A stretch of DNA of 64,000 bases from Bog-473 sp963743785 (GTDB lineage Bacteria > Actinomycetota > Acidimicrobiia > Acidimicrobiales > RAAP-2): NCBI GenBank assembly GCA_963743785.1, contig CAVURD010000034.1, positions 372,001-436,000 on the forward strand, in the 5' to 3' direction. The notes beneath the pieces are model-generated. The model did not search any database. It had not been told where the DNA came from and saw only the letters and a list, made by a program, of their open reading frames with translations. A program made the position numbers and the translations under genes. Each line of letters opens with the position of its first letter. Positions within the stretch are counted from its first letter, which is position 1. Below, one piece after another: positions 56,651 through 64,000 of this stretch.

Positions 56651-56987
56651 ATGGCAAGCAAACTAAATCGCATCGCCGGATTGGTTGGCGAAGCTGTCGG
56701 TAGCGTTTGAGATCGCTACGGCGGGTGCAGGATCAAAGGCGCAGCGGAGGCTTGGCGATGCCGCGTCAGCGATAGTCAGTTCTAGCGTGGCCGATCTTAT
56801 TGACAAGCGAACAAAGCCCATTCGGAAGGTAATCGCAGACAACGCCACTACAGCCAACAAGGTCGCCAAGAAGAACGCGGCACCAGCGAAACGGAAGGCC
56901 ACCACAGCCTACGACGAACACGAACAAAGGCTGTCCCACTTCGCATTTAGGGGATGCCCCCTTCGACGCGACAGCGGGCGTTTGTGA
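56651..56987 (+). CDS. small basic hypothetical protein, probable frameshift
   Basis: ATG 56651 reads MASKLNRIAGLVGEAVGSV and then stops; the next frame continues FEIATAGAGSKAQRRLGDAASAI and a Lys-rich stretch with SSSVADLIDKRTKPIRKVI. A one-base surplus near 56700-56706 would join them into about 110 residues. The C-terminus beyond residue 90 may be out of frame as well. I do not recognise the family. The complementary strand also has a hydrophobic open frame, so the coding strand is not certain. Confidence 0.35.
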
Positions 56988-57061
56988 GTGGCGCTCCCCC
57001 AGCTGGCTCTGGAGGGTGTCAAGGGCATTCTCTGTGAGTCGGGGCTCAATAGGATGGGTGC

Positions 57062-57238
57062 GTGGGAAGAAACATAACCGTCGTGATTTATGTGCTTGCT
57101 CTTGTAGGCGTCGTGGTCGGTGTTGACGTCCTGTTCTTCAAAAACCACTTTTGGGCACGGCTCATAGCAAACGTTGGCATCGTACTCGTTTTCGCCGCCT
57201 TCTTCCTGCGGTTTCAGCACGCACTCGGGGGCAAGTAA
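57062..57238 (+). CDS. 58-residue two-helix membrane protein
   Basis: GTG 57062 opens MGRNITVVIYVLALVGVVVG, a first helix (about 5-25), then FFKNHFWARLIANVG, and a second helix (IVLVFAAFFLRF, about 40-52) ending HALGGK. The FFxxxFWxRLxxNVGIVLVFAAF pattern matches a widespread actinobacterial small protein that I recall without a named function. It is too short for most gene finders but has a clear stop and good composition. Confidence 0.6.
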   Translation: MGRNITVVIYVLALVGVVVGVDVLFFKNHFWARLIANVGIVLVFAAFFLRFQHALGGK

Positions 57239-57363
57239 CCGTTCTAGGAGGGATCGCCGCACTCCGGCGACGGGCGCCCTCAAATGCGGGGACAGTGGGA
57301 CACTCCGGCACCCTCCGCCCGGACAGATGCCGAAATGCCGACTGTGGGCTGCTGCCCGAAACT

Positions 57364-57787
57364 CTAGGAGTTCGGTCTGGGCGTGAGGACCATCAGGGGG
57401 ATACTGCGCTCGGTCTCCCGCGATGTCTGCGAGCTGCGGATAGCGTTTTGCTGCTCTCGCGAAGAGGCGGTCGCGCTCGTCGCTGGTGGCCTCCTGCGCC
57501 GCGACGTCAATCGTCTCGCTGCTGACCTCAATCCTCGTAAGCGGGTGCTCTTTTAGGTTGTGATACCAGGCGGGATGATTCGGCGCTCCTCCGTTCGCGG
57601 CCCAGATCAAGTACCGCCCATCGTCGGGCAGGTACGCCGCTGGGTTGACGCGGCTGACACCGGACAGCGCTCCGGTGTGGTGGAGCAACAGAAGGGGCGT
57701 TTCCTCCCACATGCCGCCGACTCGTCCGCTGTTGGCCCGGAATTCACCGATCACCTTGGCGTTGTAGCCATCGGATGACTCAGCCAT
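57364..57787 (-). CDS. Ddn/DUF385-type deazaflavin (F420) nitroreductase-family protein, one frameshift
   Basis: ATG 57787 (MAESSDGYNAKVIGEFRANSG). GGMWEETPLLLLHHTGALSGVSRVNP, then YLIWAANGGAPNHPAWYHNLKEHP and ARAAKRYPQLADIAG are the split-barrel F420-binding core. The frame then changes near 57408-57420 to ETERSIPLMVLTPRPNS, the expected end of this family, with stop at 57364. Repaired length is about 140 residues. The class uses reduced F420 to reduce quinones or nitro compounds, supporting an F420-producing actinobacterial host. Confidence 0.85.
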
Positions 57788-57885
57788 GATTGGACTCCTC
57801 TCGCTCTCGGTGTCGCTATGGCTTTGAGGGCGACCGGCCACCCCGGCCGTCTCTACCAACCGCTCCTCGCTCTGGCGGCGCACCC

Positions 57886-58407
57886 CTACGAGGTCCGCAG
57901 CGTCGAATCAGTCTCAAGGAGGGTTTTGAGACTGGAAAGAACAGCGGGCCAGCCATCGGAGATGGCTTGGAGAACGGCACTACCGGGCTCGAAGCCGTTG
58001 TGGACGAGCGTGAGCCTTACGACTCCGTGCCCGACGTCCTCAATGTCGAAGGCCACGTTGGAGCGGCGTTCAGCCCGCCACGCATCAGCGGTGGCTTCGT
58101 CCATCCCGACCTCGGCGGCCCATTCGGGCGTAATCGTGTGCCAGGTGTAAGCCAGCCGGCGATAGGGATCGGACTCGAGGATCACCTGTTCGGGATCGCT
58201 CACGACAAGCCCGACCTCCTCGTGCGCCATGTCGTAGGGGGAGCCCTTCTTCCAGTCCGATTGAAAGGTCTTCTCACCGGCCCTTTGGTGCCGCCAATAG
58301 CGCTTCATGAGGGCGGGGTCGGTGAGGCCCTGCCAGACCAGCTCGGGCGTGGCCTGAATGTAGATCGGGTAGGTGAAGCTCGTCATCTGGTTGCTGCGTG
58401 CAGCCAT
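57886..58407 (-). CDS. SRPBCC/AHSA1-like START-fold protein
   Basis: The product has 173 residues; ATG 58386 (MTSFTYPIYIQATPELVWQGL) could be the true start, as conserved sequence begins there. PELVWQGLTDPALMKRYW and VAFDIEDVGHGVVRLTLVHNGFEPGSAVLQAISDGWPAVLSSLKTLLET fit the AHSA1 domain with its hydrophobic ligand cavity. Such proteins often accompany an ArsR regulator; none is adjacent. The ligand is unknown. Confidence 0.87.
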   Translation of the reverse strand: MAARSNQMTSFTYPIYIQATPELVWQGLTDPALMKRYWRHQRAGEKTFQSDWKKGSPYDMAHEEVGLVVSDPEQVILESDPYRRLAYTWHTITPEWAAEVGMDEATADAWRAERRSNVAFDIEDVGHGVVRLTLVHNGFEPGSAVLQAISDGWPAVLSSLKTLLETDSTLRTS

Positions 58408-58619
58408 TACCTAGCCTCCAGTCGTCGGTCGACCCTTTGAAATGTACCTCCATCAGACATATCTACCCATGGTCGAGTAGACCCAACCTCGCACCGATAA
58501 GGCTGCTCCCATACGCCGGATATGCGAGTGTCTCGGGATGTTGCTCATCCGCCGGTTGGTGGCTCCCTAACTCTGGTTTGATATTGGTCTCGCGATGGTT
58601 GGGTCGTTGGCTGTCGAGC

Positions 58620-59627
58620 TCAGGACTTCCTCGGGCCGGTTCCGGTCCCGCCAGTGTTGCCGGTGTTCCCGGCTCGGGTGACGTTCTGGCCGCTGCCGCT
58701 GTTGCCAGAGTTCCCTGACCCCAGGCTTCCACCGCCGGAGCTGGTGCAGTGGACTACCCCGTTCGTGCCGTCGGGAGTCGTGGTCGGCGTGCAGGAACCG
58801 GGGGCGGGGGGCGTTGGCGGTCCCTTGGTCGATGAGACCAGAGTTTCAGACGTCGTACCGGACGCATTCATTACCTGCGACGAGGTTGCCGTGGCGTCGC
58901 TGGGCCACCAGGCGAGAAGCCACCCGTCGGCCACGGTGGCCACAACGTCTTGCCCGTTATCGAGCACGAGGGTGACCCCTGTCACTCCTGACGCGACTCG
59001 CCCGTTGACGAGTGTGTACGGGCCGTCAGCCGTCGAGAGATGTGATTGCACGACGTTTTGGAGATCGCCAGAGGTGGTACCGGCTACCGTCACCGTCGAC
59101 AGGCTCTGCGAGGGGCTGCCAGAGCCAGAGCTGGAGCCGCTGACCTTGAGCACGCCGTTCGAAGTGTCGCCGCCCGAGCTCACCTGGGTCACTTGCGTGA
59201 AGGAGGAGCTGGTGAAGCAGCCCATGTAGGCGCTGTCGTTCTCGTAAAGCGCCACCGTGAACGGACCACGCACGTCGGTGAGCAGGGGCTGCCAGGGCCC
59301 AGAGCCGAGCTCGTCGCCGGCGGGCTGGTCAGACGAGAGCGCGCCCAGGCAGCTCTGGTCGGCCTGCGACGACGGTGGGGACGAGGCCGCGGTCGGCGCA
59401 GCGCTCCAGCCCGCGTAAGCGGGAGCGGCCCCACCGAGGGCGACCACCAGGGCGGTTCCTGCCGCGGCGACACCGACAGCAGTGGCGCCGAGTGCCGCAG
59501 GCGCGGCGCGGCGATGCCGGCGAGGGTGGTAGTCGACGGAGCGCAGCTTCTCCGACGCGTCCCTCGGCAGCGCTGCCGCGCGAGCTCTGAGAGCGGTGAT
59601 CAGCTCCTCTTCCAGCGTCGTCTTCAT
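58620..59627 (-). CDS. membrane-anchored partner of the ECF sigma factor (anti-sigma-like)
   Basis: The 335-residue protein has an N-terminal cytoplasmic segment of 44 residues with a His/Arg-rich motif (DYHPRRHRRAAPAALGATA), one membrane helix (about 45-70), then an extracytoplasmic domain with Cys residues and a low-complexity Gly/Ser/Asn C-terminus (SGNSGNSGSGQNVTRAGNTG). Its start overlaps the sigma-factor stop by ATGA, the arrangement of sigma/anti-sigma pairs. No HHCC zinc anti-sigma motif is visible, so regulation by another mode is likely. Confidence 0.65.
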   Translation of the reverse strand: MKTTLEEELITALRARAAALPRDASEKLRSVDYHPRRHRRAAPAALGATAVGVAAAGTALVVALGGAAPAYAGWSAAPTAASSPPSSQADQSCLGALSSDQPAGDELGSGPWQPLLTDVRGPFTVALYENDSAYMGCFTSSSFTQVTQVSSGGDTSNGVLKVSGSSSGSGSPSQSLSTVTVAGTTSGDLQNVVQSHLSTADGPYTLVNGRVASGVTGVTLVLDNGQDVVATVADGWLLAWWPSDATATSSQVMNASGTTSETLVSSTKGPPTPPAPGSCTPTTTPDGTNGVVHCTSSGGGSLGSGNSGNSGSGQNVTRAGNTGNTGGTGTGPRKS

Positions 59628-60312
59628 TTGGTGGTGCTCCCTTCAGTCGCTTGTGTCGTGTCTTGCGCGATTGCCTTCACGTCTAGCCGGGCGTGTGAGA
59701 GCGCGGCCGTTCGGAGGTCGGTGGGCCGCGATAAACCGCTGGCACCGCTTTCCTGCGTGCCGTCCGCCCTGATGTCTGATGCCACCCTTGTGCCTTCGAC
59801 TTCCCGACGGAGGCGCCCGAGGGCTCGCGACGTGGTGCTCTTCACCGTCCCCACCGAACAGCCCATGACATCAGCGACCTCCGCTTCGCTCAGGTCGTCG
59901 AAGTACCGCAGTACGAGAGCGGCGCGCTGCCGCGTTGGCAGCTCTCTGAGCACTCCCAGGAGGTCGGTATTCATCTCGACACGTCCAAGGATGCGCATGG
60001 CGGCATCGTCGTGATGCGCTTCGAGGAGTTCGGTCGCTTCGGGTCCGAGCTCTGAGCGCCGCTGGCTCCGGCGCTTCCCTTCGTCTAACGCAAGGTGAAC
60101 GAGCACCGTACCGCGTATGCGACGGGCCACTGCATCTTCTTGACCCGAGACCATCGGCGAGCGACCTTGAACAGACACTCTTGAACGAGGTCTTCCGCCT
60201 CTGCGAAGTCCCAGGTGATCAGGTAGGCCGATCGCAGCAGCGGCTCAGCCGTCTCGGCAACGAAACGGTCGAAGTCAATCCGGGGCTGGATCTGATGCCG
60301 ACGTCCGTCCAT
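59624..60312 (-). CDS. ECF sigma factor (SigE-like), one frameshift
   Basis: Region 2 (SAYLITWDFAEAEDLVQECLFKVARRW) is in the first frame; region 4 (RQRAALVLRYFDDLSEAEVADVMGCSVGTVKSTTSRALGRLRR) is in the second. The frames meet near 60105-60120 at WPVAYA/RRT-VHLALDEGKRR, the usual region-2/4 linker. The promoter-recognising helix-turn-helix is complete. A C-terminal extension of about 35 residues follows. It probably controls its own operon and envelope genes. Confidence 0.85.
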
Positions 60313-60751
60313 TACCTACTTCAACCCTCCTGTGTGTTCGAAAGGTTGCCTTCCGATTACGGCAAGACCGGAGGAAAAACTCGTCACCGACGTGCCAGTG
60401 GCGTTCGCGGGAATCGTTGGCGGGCCTTGTGGCCTGTCCCAGGCCACCTTGACGAACTGACCAGCAACTTCAGGGAATACGGTCGGCGACCCTTGACGCT
60501 AAGCATGCCCCACTTCGCCGGTAGTTGGGCTTGGCCCAGCCCTCGGACACGGACGAGGGCCGAAGCCCTCCAGAAATGAAGTGCCCCCAGTCCGGCATAT
60601 GGGGGGCAGTTTTGATGAAGAACCCGCCTAGTTGGTCCCAACCGCGGGACAGCGTTTGACCATCACTGCAGCAACAACCATACGAGACCAGTTGCGAGGT
60701 TACGGCTCCGGTGCTCACGGTAAACCCACGCGACCGCAGCCGCGAGAGCCG
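60313..60751. other. 439-base intergenic stretch without a recognisable gene
   Basis: It lies between the sigma-factor start and the end of the RCC1/Ig-like gene. I see no tRNA, long repeat or protein with family features. It must hold the sigma-factor promoter. Confidence 0.5.
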
Positions 60752-62975
60752 TCAAATGGCGAGTGATTCGGGTGATGGTCTGACTAGATCGAGCCACTCG
60801 GTGACAGAAACGCCCCGACGGAATCTCTCCGTAATTGTGATGGTGGCGGCATTCGTCGTTGCCGATCGCCGCCGTTGGTGAACACGGCCCGAAGCTCCCA
60901 GCCGTTCACAATGGGAGTGGGCACCCCGCTGATGCTGGCCGCGTGGTCCAGAGGTCGATCCAGGTGATGCCTCCGTCGCCGAGACCTGCCACTGCACCGT
61001 CGGAGCGGGGGTACCGCTGGCGGCGGCGGTGAAGGTGACGGGGCTACCCGAGCTGACCGACTGGCTGATCGGCTGGGTGGTGATGACCGGAGCGACGGCG
61101 GGGATCACGGTGATGGTGGCGGCATGGGACGTCGCCGATCCGGCAAGGTTGGTGAATACGGCCCGGAACTCCCAACCGTTCACGAAGGGAGTGGGCACTC
61201 CGCTGATGCTGGGCGTCGTCACACCCCGGAGCGTCGATCCAGGTGGTGCCTCCGTTCGCCGACACCTGCCACTGGACGGTTGGTGTGGGGGCGCCGCTGG
61301 CGGCCGCAGTGAAGGTCACCGCGCCGCCCTCGTTGACGGTCTGGCTGATCGGCTGGGTGGTGATGGCCGGCGCGGTGGCCGGGCTCACCATGAGGGCCGC
61401 GGAGTTGCTCGTCGCCGATCCCGACCCGTTGGTGAACACCGCCTCGTACTCGTTGCCGTTCTCGGCGAGCGTGGTTCCGGCAATCGTCAGGGTGTCGCTG
61501 GTCGCTCCCGACACCGGTGAGAAGGTAGCCCCATGGTCGGTGGAGACCTGCCATTGCACCGTCGGGGCCGGGAAGCCGCTGGCCGCGGCGGTGAAGGTCG
61601 CGCCCTGCGTCGCAAACACCGATTGGCCGACCGGTTCAGTGGTGACCGAGGGTGCAACGTCGGGCCCGTTGACGATTGCGTAACTGAGTGTGGCGGAAGA
61701 ACCCTGGCCCAGTGAAACCCCGACGCTCCCAGAAGGAACTGAGACCACCACCGGCGAATCGCTCCCGCCGGAAGATCCATTACCGAGATTGCCAGCGCCC
61801 CAGGCGTAGAGGTTCCCGTCCGAACCGATGGCGGTCCCACCGTAAACGTTCCCGGCGATGGCGGTCGCAGTCACACTCGGCGGAAGGGAGACCTTTACCG
61901 GCGTGGTGCTGCAAGGGAAGTGCTGACTCGGAAAAGGAGGGGGCAGCGTAACTGTGCAAATCTCTGGGCCTGTGGTGGTGCCATCACCGAGTTCGCCGTC
62001 TTGGTTGTAGCCCCACGCATAGAGGTTCCCGTCCGAGCCGATCATGTAGCCGACGCCATTCTCGGCTCCACCTCCACCGGAGATGACCTTCGGGGTCACA
62101 CCCGGCGGCAGCGAAACCTTCACCGGCGTGTGGGAGGAGGTGTTCGTGCCGTTGCCAAGCGCGCCCACGCCGTTTTCACCCCAGGCGTAGAGGTTCCCGT
62201 CCGAGCCGATTGCGTAAGCCGCGAGGGTACCTCCAGCAATCGCCGTCGGAGTGACGCCAGAAGGTAGCGAGACGACAACGGGTGCGTCGCTTTCACTTGT
62301 GTTGCCGTCCCCAAGCTGGCCCGAGCCGTTGTCGCCCCAGGCGTAGAGCTTCCCGTTGGAGCCGATCGCGAATGCCGACGACGGCTGGGACTCGGTCTCC
62401 CCAGAGGTCGCGATGGCCGTCGGGGTGACGCCGGGTGGAAGGTCGACCTTCACCGGTGTCGCGGCGCACGGTTCGGTTAGCCCAGGTTGGCCGAATCCAT
62501 CGATGGGACAGGCGTCGGGCCCCGTGTTGTTCCCGATACCCAGCTCGCCCTGCCCATTCCAGCCCCAGGCGTAGAGGTTCCCGTCCGAGCCGATGGCGTA
62601 GCCAGCATCAAAACTTCCGGCAATGGCCGTCGGTGTCGCACCGCCGGGGAGCGAGACCACGACCGGAATGGTGGCGTCGGCGGGGACTTCCCCAATGGGG
62701 AGTGAACCATTGATGTTGGGTCCCCAGGCGTAGAGGTTCCCGTCTGACCCGATGGCGTAGCCGTTGGTCCAGCCCGCAGCTACGGCGAAAGGCGTGACAC
62801 CGGCAGGTAGAGACTCCAACGCCGGGGTCGTACCCCATCCAAAGATGCCGTTGGAACTGCCAGCCGCAGCCGCGGGAGTGGCACCGGTCATCTGCATCAA
62901 TGTTGTCGTGCCCAGCACCACTAGCGCGGCAGACGCGCATAGCCTTGAGAAAGTCTCAATAGAGCGATTGACCAT
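60752..62975 (-). CDS. secreted RCC1-repeat and Ig-like-domain protein, frameshifts near the C-terminus
   Basis: MVNRSIETFSRLCASAALVVLGTTTLMQMTGATPAAAA is a signal peptide. Six RCC1-type repeats follow, each with AIGSDGNLYAWG-like and a Gly/Asn turn (GELGIGNNTG), then two complete Ig-like domains (SVTTEPVGQSVFATQGATFTAAA, APAITTQPISQTVNEGGAVTFTAAAS) and a third starting PVITTQPISQSVSSGSPV. The frame changes near 61225 and again near 60935-60960; the tail to 60752 is uncertain. Such proteins form beta-propellers on the cell surface or in the medium; ligands are unknown. No LPXTG or other anchor is visible. Confidence 0.78.
61804..62760. repeat. six DNA copies of the RCC1 repeat core
   Basis: The 20-base block GCGTAGAGGTTCCCGTCCGA, with one to three changes in some copies, starts at 61804, 62017, 62184, 62341, 62569 and 62728. 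On the minus strand it encodes the SDGNLYA core. High DNA identity shows recent duplication or gene conversion among units. Confidence 0.8.
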
Positions 62976-63453
62976 GGCAAACCCCCACTCATTGGTGGAC
63001 CAGCTTTCAGCATGGGTCGCTCAGAGGTGGCTCGCGCCGTGTACTCGTCCTAAACCCTGGAACCTACTCCTTCACTGTCGGGTGTCAAGTGGTTCGAAGG
63101 CGGTGGCGGGTCTGACCGCCCCGATTGTGCGCCATCAGCAATGCCACTTATGGAGCCACTCGTTCTCTCAATACCAAGAGACGGCGCACTATCAGTAGGC
63201 AGCCGGTGTCCCACCACGGTACGTGCACCGTAAATCATCGTTCACCTGAGGCAGCGGCCAAGTGCAGGCGAACTACCTGACCGGCGGAATTCTAGCGAAG
63301 TCGGAACCTCCGGGACTGACCCCGTCGAACGGAGTGAGGACCAAGCGATGGGGGGCGGTCCTGGCTTGTAAGAGTCGTCTACGTTGGGCGCAATCCCGTC
63401 ACTGGAGAACCTGGATACATCCCTCGCACGGTCAAAGGCACGGCCGCCATGGA
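62976..63453. other. 478-base intergenic stretch without a recognisable gene
   Basis: It lies between the RCC1-protein start and the stop of the next minus-strand gene. No tRNA, long hairpin or family-matching protein is visible. It should contain the RCC1-gene promoter. Confidence 0.5.
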
Positions 63454-64000
63454 CTATTCAACGGTGAGAGAATCGACCTGGTTCAGAGGCACGGAGAACA
63501 GCAGGCTACCCGTCGTTCCTGAGAAGGAGCCGGTCGCGGTCGTCACGGAGAGAGTTATCTGATAGCTCTCCTCGAGATCTCCTCCGACGATCTGTTCGGT
63601 GACCGTGCCCGGGGCACTGCCGCTCAGCGTGCCAACGCCGGTCGTAATGGTGAAGGACCCGACGTACGTGTAAGGATCTGAAACGCAGCCGGCAATGTGG
63701 AGGGTCACGTTGCCCACGGCCGCGCTGCCCGGGTATACCGCGTCGAAATTCAAATGCACGATGCCACAGCCGCTGCCGCCGGGCGACCCCGTCGCGGTCG
63801 CGGTGAACGACGAGTTGACAAGGTCGGCGAGGCCCGGATTATGGACAGTGATGCTGACGCCAGAACTGAAGGCGCTCCCACCCGCGTTGAAGGCCTCAGA
63901 CAATAAATAGTAAGAACCGTTCGGAACCGTCGTGGTGTCCCAGCTGCACAACCATCCGTAATAGGTCAGCGTGGCCGTGCAGAGCACCGGGGCGTTATAG
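63454..64000 (-). CDS. Ig-like domain surface protein, C-terminal part (runs off the window)
   Basis: The frame is open from the right edge to a stop at 63454; the N-terminus is outside. YYGWLCSWDTTTVPNGSYYLLSEAFNAGGSAFSSGVSITVHNP is the end of a bacterial Ig-like unit of the PNGxYxLxxxAxDxxG type; the final domain (FTATATGSPGGSGCGIVHLNFDAVYPGSAAVGNVTLHIAGC) is a separate beta domain with Cys residues. It is probably a large exported repeat protein like its neighbour. Only the C-terminal 180 or so residues can be described. Confidence 0.7.
   Translation of the reverse strand, partial: YNAPVLCTATLTYYGWLCSWDTTTVPNGSYYLLSEAFNAGGSAFSSGVSITVHNPGLADLVNSSFTATATGSPGGSGCGIVHLNFDAVYPGSAAVGNVTLHIAGCVSDPYTYVGSFTITTGVGTLSGSAPGTVTEQIVGGDLEESYQITLSVTTATGSFSGTTGSLLFSVPLNQVDSLTVE

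Noticed and set aside
56663..56905. A minus-strand hydrophobic protein opposite the 56651 gene
   Set aside because: It overlaps the plus-strand reading almost entirely and lacks a ribosome site; the plus-strand Lys-rich frame is somewhat more protein-like. Neither is strong.

Overview
This window is GC-rich actinobacterial DNA, read as chromosome because of its dense directional operons, single tRNA and lack of phage, plasmid or transposase genes. GTG starts are frequent. An F420-type LLM oxidoreductase, a Ddn/DUF385-type protein, an ECF sigma factor with a membrane partner, many acyl-CoA enzymes and a DUF6893-type micro-protein fit Actinomycetota, perhaps an Acidimicrobiia-like soil or freshwater lineage. 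The class-level placement is inference; no rRNA or marker gene is present.

Layout. (1) 1-7170, plus strand: a tightly packed [NiFe]-hydrogenase maturation operon (DUF6893-like micro-protein, YceI-like protein, hypC, a small glycine-rich protein, hypD, hypF, a SIS/HypC-like protein, a SIS protein, hypE). (2) 7392-12086: a minus-strand operon for a four-helix membrane protein, two paired ferritin-like exported proteins and a cupredoxin, next to tatA (minus) and tatB-tatC (plus). (3) 12235-21094: small-molecule enzymes (RraA-like, ThuA-like, zinc alcohol dehydrogenase, VOC, a serine hydrolase, PEP-mutase/isocitrate-lyase-like, RidA, class II aldolase, SDR, aldehyde dehydrogenase). (4) 21241-30934: two MacAB/Lol-type ABC export systems, one with two adaptor proteins and a Gly-rich DUF5666-like secreted protein. 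(5) 30943-36727: an acyl-CoA operon (acyl-CoA dehydrogenase, SCP-x-type thiolase, HMG-CoA-synthase-like/DUF35 fusion, hydantoinase-B-like protein). (6) 37259-40503: a badly broken membrane glycosyltransferase-like gene and a methyltransferase. (7) 40823-52663: LLM oxidoreductase, two acyl-CoA synthetases, DUF35 protein, thiolase, acetyl-CoA synthetase, cupin, acyl-CoA dehydrogenase and a fused EtfB-EtfA. (8) 52741-64000: tRNA-Lys(CTT), an orphan FtsX permease, small stress-type proteins, an ECF sigma/membrane partner pair and secreted RCC1/Ig-like surface proteins.

Two themes cut across the window. First, a near-identical palindrome with core TGAC-N5-GTGTCA lies upstream of four separate catabolic transcription units (18649, 36776, 45064, 50687). 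It looks like the operator of one unlinked repressor controlling aldolase/SDR, hydantoinase-B/thiolase, acyl-CoA synthetase and acyl-CoA dehydrogenase genes. Second, many conserved genes (hypD, hypF, tatC, an ECF sigma factor, acyl-CoA synthetases and others) are split by single-base shifts, several of them in short homopolymers. I treat most as consensus errors rather than pseudogenes and give the reconstructed extents. About 12.2-23 kb and 24-34 kb are almost free of such breaks.
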